Source: Candidatus Avelusimicrobium fimicolum (GTDB lineage: Bacteria; Elusimicrobiota; Elusimicrobia; Elusimicrobiales; Elusimicrobiaceae). Taken from it: a DNA stretch of 15,720 bases. A program made the translations under genes and the position numbers. Numbering within the stretch: the stretch's first letter is position 1; each line of letters starts with the position of its first letter. The DNA lies in assembly GCA_900541355.1 (NCBI GenBank), contig UQJU01000029.1:1-15720 (forward strand), in the 5' to 3' direction. A model generated the notes under the pieces. It did not search any database. It saw nothing but the letters and a program-made list of their open reading frames with translations, and was not told the DNA's origin. Positions 12,811-15,720 of this stretch are shown here, piece after piece.

Positions 12811-13056
12811 ATGTCTGTAGAAAATGTGCAAGAAAGAGTAAAAAATATCATCGTGGAACAGTTGGGTGTTGAAGCCGACCAGGTGAAACCGGAAGCGCAG
12901 TTTGTAAATGACTTGGGCGCTGATTCCTTGGATACTGTTGAACTTATTATGGCTTTGGAAGAAGAATTTGATATTGAAATTCCTGATGAAAAAGCCGAAA
13001 AAATCAAAACCGTTGGCGAAGCGATTGACTATATTCAGCAAAACGCCAATAAATAA
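12811..13056 (+). CDS. acpP: Acyl carrier protein
   Basis: Carries growing acyl chains on a 4'-phosphopantetheine arm in fatty acid synthesis. The 81 residues are the usual size. The attachment motif DLGADSLDTVELIMALEEEF has Ser39 as the modified residue, and the acidic helix II and the C-terminal IPDEKAEKIKTVGEAIDYI are standard. CGGAGG about 8 nt before the ATG is a strong ribosome site, as expected for an abundant protein. rnc begins 2 nt after its stop. Confidence 0.97.
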   Translation: MSVENVQERVKNIIVEQLGVEADQVKPEAQFVNDLGADSLDTVELIMALEEEFDIEIPDEKAEKIKTVGEAIDYIQQNANK

Positions 13057-13058
13057 TT

Positions 13059-13724
13059 GTGTACACGGATATAGAGCATATCATTGGATATTGCTTTAAA
13101 GATAAGGCCGTTTTAAAGGAAGCACTCACTCATAAGTCTTACGCCGGGGAGCACCGTAGCGTTAAACATAACGAACGCTTGGAGTTCCTGGGGGACAGTA
13201 TCTTGGGCGCCATTGTTGCAGATTATATTTACAACAAATGTCCGCACGTAGAAGAGGGAGTGCTTTCTAAAATTAAGTCTAACTTAGTTTCCAGACGCAA
13301 CCTGTATCTTTGGGGCAAACAACTGGACCTGGGCCGCTATATGAGCCTGGGCCGCGGTGAATTAGCTACCGGCGGCAGAGAACGCGACAGCATCATCTCC
13401 AACGCGGTGGAAGCCGTTTTAGGCGCTGTTTATATTGACGGCGGCTATCCGGCCGCGGAGTCGGTTATCCTTCCGTGGGTAAAAACGCAGGAACTCACGC
13501 AGGACGAAAAAGATTTCAAAAGTTTATTGCAAGAATACTTGCAAAAATCCGGGCCGCATACGCCCGAGTACGAAGTTATCCAAACAGTCGGCCCCGAGCA
13601 CAACAAGGTGTTTACTGTGCGCGTGAGCCTGGACGGAAAAGCCCTGGGGGTGGGCAAAGGCCATAACAAAAAACTGGCCGAACAAGCCGCCGCGCAGGAC
13701 GCTTTTTCTCACCTGAAAAAATAA
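13059..13724 (+). CDS. rnc: Ribonuclease III
   Basis: Double-strand RNA endonuclease that processes rRNA precursors and many mRNAs. The 221 residues comprise the nuclease domain (about 1-150) with NERLEFLGDSILG (Glu39 to Gly50; metal ligands Glu42 and Asp46) and a C-terminal double-strand RNA binding domain (about 153-221, ending HNKKLAEQAAAQDAFSHLKK). The second metal-binding motif reads NAVEAVLGAVYIDGG: Glu118 is kept, but Asn115 stands where E. coli has Asp114, at the same spacing from Asp46. The start is GTG at 13059, 2 nt after acpP and without a Shine-Dalgarno, so translational coupling is likely. acpP-rnc adjacency (often with fabF between) is common in bacteria. Function is expected to be normal unless the Asn matters. 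Confidence 0.95.
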   Translation: MYTDIEHIIGYCFKDKAVLKEALTHKSYAGEHRSVKHNERLEFLGDSILGAIVADYIYNKCPHVEEGVLSKIKSNLVSRRNLYLWGKQLDLGRYMSLGRGELATGGRERDSIISNAVEAVLGAVYIDGGYPAAESVILPWVKTQELTQDEKDFKSLLQEYLQKSGPHTPEYEVIQTVGPEHNKVFTVRVSLDGKALGVGKGHNKKLAEQAAAQDAFSHLKK

Positions 13725-13736
13725 ACGGAGAAGAGG

Positions 13737-15527
13737 ATGTTCCCGGGTAAAAAAAAGAACACAACCATCGTTTCTGCACCGACGGAGCGGAAGGTGCCGC
13801 AGGCACTGTCCCAAGCAGCCGGTAAGCCTTGGCTTATTTTGGCGGTAATCGCGGCGTTGCCCCTTGTGTTACTTTTGGCCTTTACCTTTAAAAGCGGATA
13901 TACACCCTCTTCCAAGGGCGGAAAATTTGATAAAATCGTTTCCGTCAAAACCTCTGCCGAACTGGCGGACGAGGCCACTGCCGCTTTGCAAAAGAACGAC
14001 TATCAAACCTTCTCCGATATTCTGCAAAATAAAATCAAAAACGATATAAATATTGTCAACAGCAAGGGCGACCCCCTTATCGTAATGGCGGCCACCTTTG
14101 GCAATTTACAGGCAGTACAAGATTTGGTGTTAGCCGGCGCGGATGTGAATAAACCCAATTCCTTTTCCAAGGATACGGCTCTTCTGCGCAGTTTGTATGG
14201 CAATTTCCCGGATATTACGCGCTTTTTGGTTTATTCCGGCGCGGACATCAATGCGAAGAATAACTATAACCACTCTCCTATGTATTTGGCCTTGGAAAAA
14301 CGCCAGGGCGAGTTTATTGACTTATTTCTTTCCAGCGGTGTGAGGGAGGGGCTAAATAGCGATTATTTGTTCCGCGCTTGTGCCACCAAAAACGCAATGG
14401 GCGTATTGGCAATGCTCAAAGGCGGGGTGGACCCGAACGTAAAGAACGAGAAAGGCAATACGCCTCTGATTATTTCGGCTTCGCTTGGCGACGTGCCGAG
14501 TGTACGCTCGTTAATGGCTTACCGTGCCGACGTAAACGCCGCCAATAATGACGGGAACACCGCGCTCATTTACGCGGCCCGTTACAATCACCCGGACACA
14601 ATCCGCGAACTGTTAAAACCGCAGACAATGCAAACCCCCATAGATGTAAATATGCAGAATAAATTGGGGCAAACCGCGCTTTATTGGGGAGCATCCAAGG
14701 GGTTTGAAGATGTTGTCCGCCGTTTGTTAGCCGCAGATGCCGATCCTACCTTGGCCGATAACAGCGGATTAGTGCCGTATATTGCCGCACAGAAAAACGG
14801 ACGCGGACAGATTTTGAAATGGTTTAATAAAGATTTGCGCGAAGTTAAAAACAGCGTAATTGACGAAGACAATAAGACCTTAATGGCGCAGGCCAAGGCC
14901 GAGGGGCGCGAACTGCCGGACCCGAACGTGGCCCCGGCAGAAAAACCGCTGACGGATGACGATATTTTTACAGCCGCCGCACAGGGAGATTTAGATTTAG
15001 CCAAACGTGTGTTGGATATGAATAAAGCCGTTGTGTTTAATAAAAACAAAGCGGGCTTTACACCCTTGCATATTGCCGTAGAAAACGGACGCACGGAATT
15101 GGTAGATTTCCTGATTACCAAAGGCGGACTCTTGTTTGAGGCCTCTCCCAAGGGAAATATTTTGCATTTGGCAGTTTTGTCTCAAAATATTGATATGTTA
15201 AAGCATTTGGTGCTCCTCTCCCGCCGCGAGGGCCGCTTGGCGATGATGCTTGAATATAAGGCCGTGCCAGCTGGCTACAAACAGGCTATGACGCCCTTGG
15301 CCTTTGCCGCGATAGCCTGTAACAAAGAGATTTACAACTATTTGGTCTCGGTGGGGGCTAAGCCGGGCAATTTAACGACTACGCCCAATATGCTTGGCTA
15401 TGTAACGCCTGCTGATTTAATGGCCCAATGTAAGGCCAAAATAACGCAAGCCAAACAACTTACGCCCGCACCGCAGGCAAAGCAGCCTGCCAAAAAGGCG
15501 GCCGCCCAATCCCGCCGCCGCAGATAG
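13737..15527 (+). CDS. Membrane-anchored ankyrin-repeat protein
   Basis: A 596-residue protein whose ankyrin repeats probably mediate protein-protein contacts; its partner is unknown. A basic N-terminus (KKK at 5-7) is followed by one hydrophobic helix (about 32-51) without a cleavage site, which predicts an N-in anchor with the repeats in the periplasm. Two ankyrin blocks are seen: about 110-370 (for example GNTPLIISASLGDVPSVRSLMAYRADVNAANNDGNTALIYAA-type units) and about 405-555 (GFTPLHIAVENGRTELVDFL), split by a charged, proline-containing linker. The C-terminus is a low-complexity Ala/Lys/Gln tail ending in four arginines. CGGAG stands 6 nt before the ATG, and the gene starts 12 nt after rnc in the same direction, so it is probably cotranscribed with the lipid block. 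It ends at a clear terminator. Ankyrin proteins in bacteria are not always effectors; nothing here shows secretion beyond the envelope. Confidence 0.85.
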   Translation: MFPGKKKNTTIVSAPTERKVPQALSQAAGKPWLILAVIAALPLVLLLAFTFKSGYTPSSKGGKFDKIVSVKTSAELADEATAALQKNDYQTFSDILQNKIKNDINIVNSKGDPLIVMAATFGNLQAVQDLVLAGADVNKPNSFSKDTALLRSLYGNFPDITRFLVYSGADINAKNNYNHSPMYLALEKRQGEFIDLFLSSGVREGLNSDYLFRACATKNAMGVLAMLKGGVDPNVKNEKGNTPLIISASLGDVPSVRSLMAYRADVNAANNDGNTALIYAARYNHPDTIRELLKPQTMQTPIDVNMQNKLGQTALYWGASKGFEDVVRRLLAADADPTLADNSGLVPYIAAQKNGRGQILKWFNKDLREVKNSVIDEDNKTLMAQAKAEGRELPDPNVAPAEKPLTDDDIFTAAAQGDLDLAKRVLDMNKAVVFNKNKAGFTPLHIAVENGRTELVDFLITKGGLLFEASPKGNILHLAVLSQNIDMLKHLVLLSRREGRLAMMLEYKAVPAGYKQAMTPLAFAAIACNKEIYNYLVSVGAKPGNLTTTPNMLGYVTPADLMAQCKAKITQAKQLTPAPQAKQPAKKAAAQSRRRR

Positions 15528-15551
15528 TTTTTTAAGTGGCTAAATTTTGAC

Positions 15552-15585
15552 AACTCCCCGGGAAATACCCCGGGAGTTCTTTTTT
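15552..15585 (+). terminator. Rho-independent terminator after the ankyrin gene
   Basis: AACTCCCCGGG pairs with CCCGGGAGTT with one bulged C and a short AT-rich loop, followed by C and a run of seven T. It should end the yceD to ankyrin transcript. Confidence 0.85.
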
Positions 15586-15595
15586 GTATCTAGCA

Positions 15596-15613
15596 AACCA
15601 CCGGCTAGGCCGG
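15596..15613. repeat. Dispersed repeat copy B (inverted relative to copy A)
   Basis: AACCACCGGCTAGGCCGG; its reverse complement matches the sequence at 5616-5633 in 17 of 18 bases. The core CCGGC-TAG-GCCGG is again a palindrome. It directly follows the terminator of the ankyrin gene. Confidence 0.6.
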
Positions 15614-15668
15614 GGGATAGTGATTGGGGGATGTGCCCAGGTGCTTTATAAAGAGGCTCAAACAATAT

Positions 15669-15698
15669 TCATACTTTTTGTACCGACAAAAAGTATGA
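15669..15698. repeat. Long perfect hairpin repeat
   Basis: Perfect inverted repeat with 13-bp arms (TCATACTTTTTGT at 15669-15681 and its complement at 15686-15698) and loop ACCG, followed by ACAAAAAACTCC. No gene is seen in 15528-15720; the stretch holds this hairpin, repeat copy B and the terminator. The smaller hairpin at 5632-5649 has a similar TTTGTACC centre. Confidence 0.65.
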
Positions 15699-15720
15699 CA
15701 AAAAACTCCCCGTCCAAAGC

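Overview
The window looks like a piece of a bacterial chromosome from the phylum Elusimicrobiota (an Elusimicrobium-like gut lineage). This guess rests mainly on the prepilin, with its long hydrophobic GFTLIELLVVVLIIGILA segment and a short cysteine-bearing pseudopilin domain. Dense housekeeping operons, a secreted GxQxG-repeat protein and a membrane-anchored ankyrin protein are compatible with it. No marker gene proves the phylum, so treat it as a moderate-confidence inference. No tRNA, rRNA, CRISPR array, insertion sequence or phage gene was seen.

Layout. (1) Positions 1-785, + strand: a repeat-rich stretch with several palindromes, two of them read in frame into the leader of a type IV prepilin-like protein. 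A bidirectional terminator (795-826) follows. (2) Positions 851-4389, - strand: the classical translation block rpsB-tsf-pyrH-frr. It appears divided into at least three transcription units by a strong terminator after tsf and extended -10 promoters before rpsB, pyrH and frr. A perfect 12-bp stem-loop sits between rpsB and tsf. (3) Positions 4408-6206, - strand: a YbjJ-like MFS permease, and a small secreted protein made of seven GxQxG-type repeats with its own promoter and terminator. (4) Positions 6324-10196, + strand: a tightly coupled trio of a two-domain NAD+ synthetase whose glutaminase half has lost its catalytic Lys and Cys, a secreted subtilisin-like protease, and a MATE exporter. (5) Positions 10222-13724, + strand: the lipid/ribosome block yceD-rpmF-plsX-fabG-acpP-rnc, lacking the fabH, fabD and fabF genes often found in it. 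(6) Positions 13737-15527: a 596-residue membrane-anchored ankyrin-repeat protein. Beyond it lie a terminator and more palindromic repeats to the window end.

How they work together. The - strand block supplies ribosomal protein S2, the elongation factor that recycles EF-Tu, UMP for nucleotide synthesis, and ribosome recycling. The + strand block joins phospholipid and fatty acid synthesis (PlsX, FabG, ACP) to rRNA and ribosome genes (YceD, L32, RNase III), an association common across bacteria. The nadE-protease-MATE trio is less standard and is the most interesting gene arrangement here. No clear new defence or mobile system is visible. The most unusual signals are the degenerate NAD synthetase, the palindromic elements translated within a prepilin leader, the repeated TGnTAnAAT promoter motif (with one probable leaderless start), and short dispersed repeats next to terminators.
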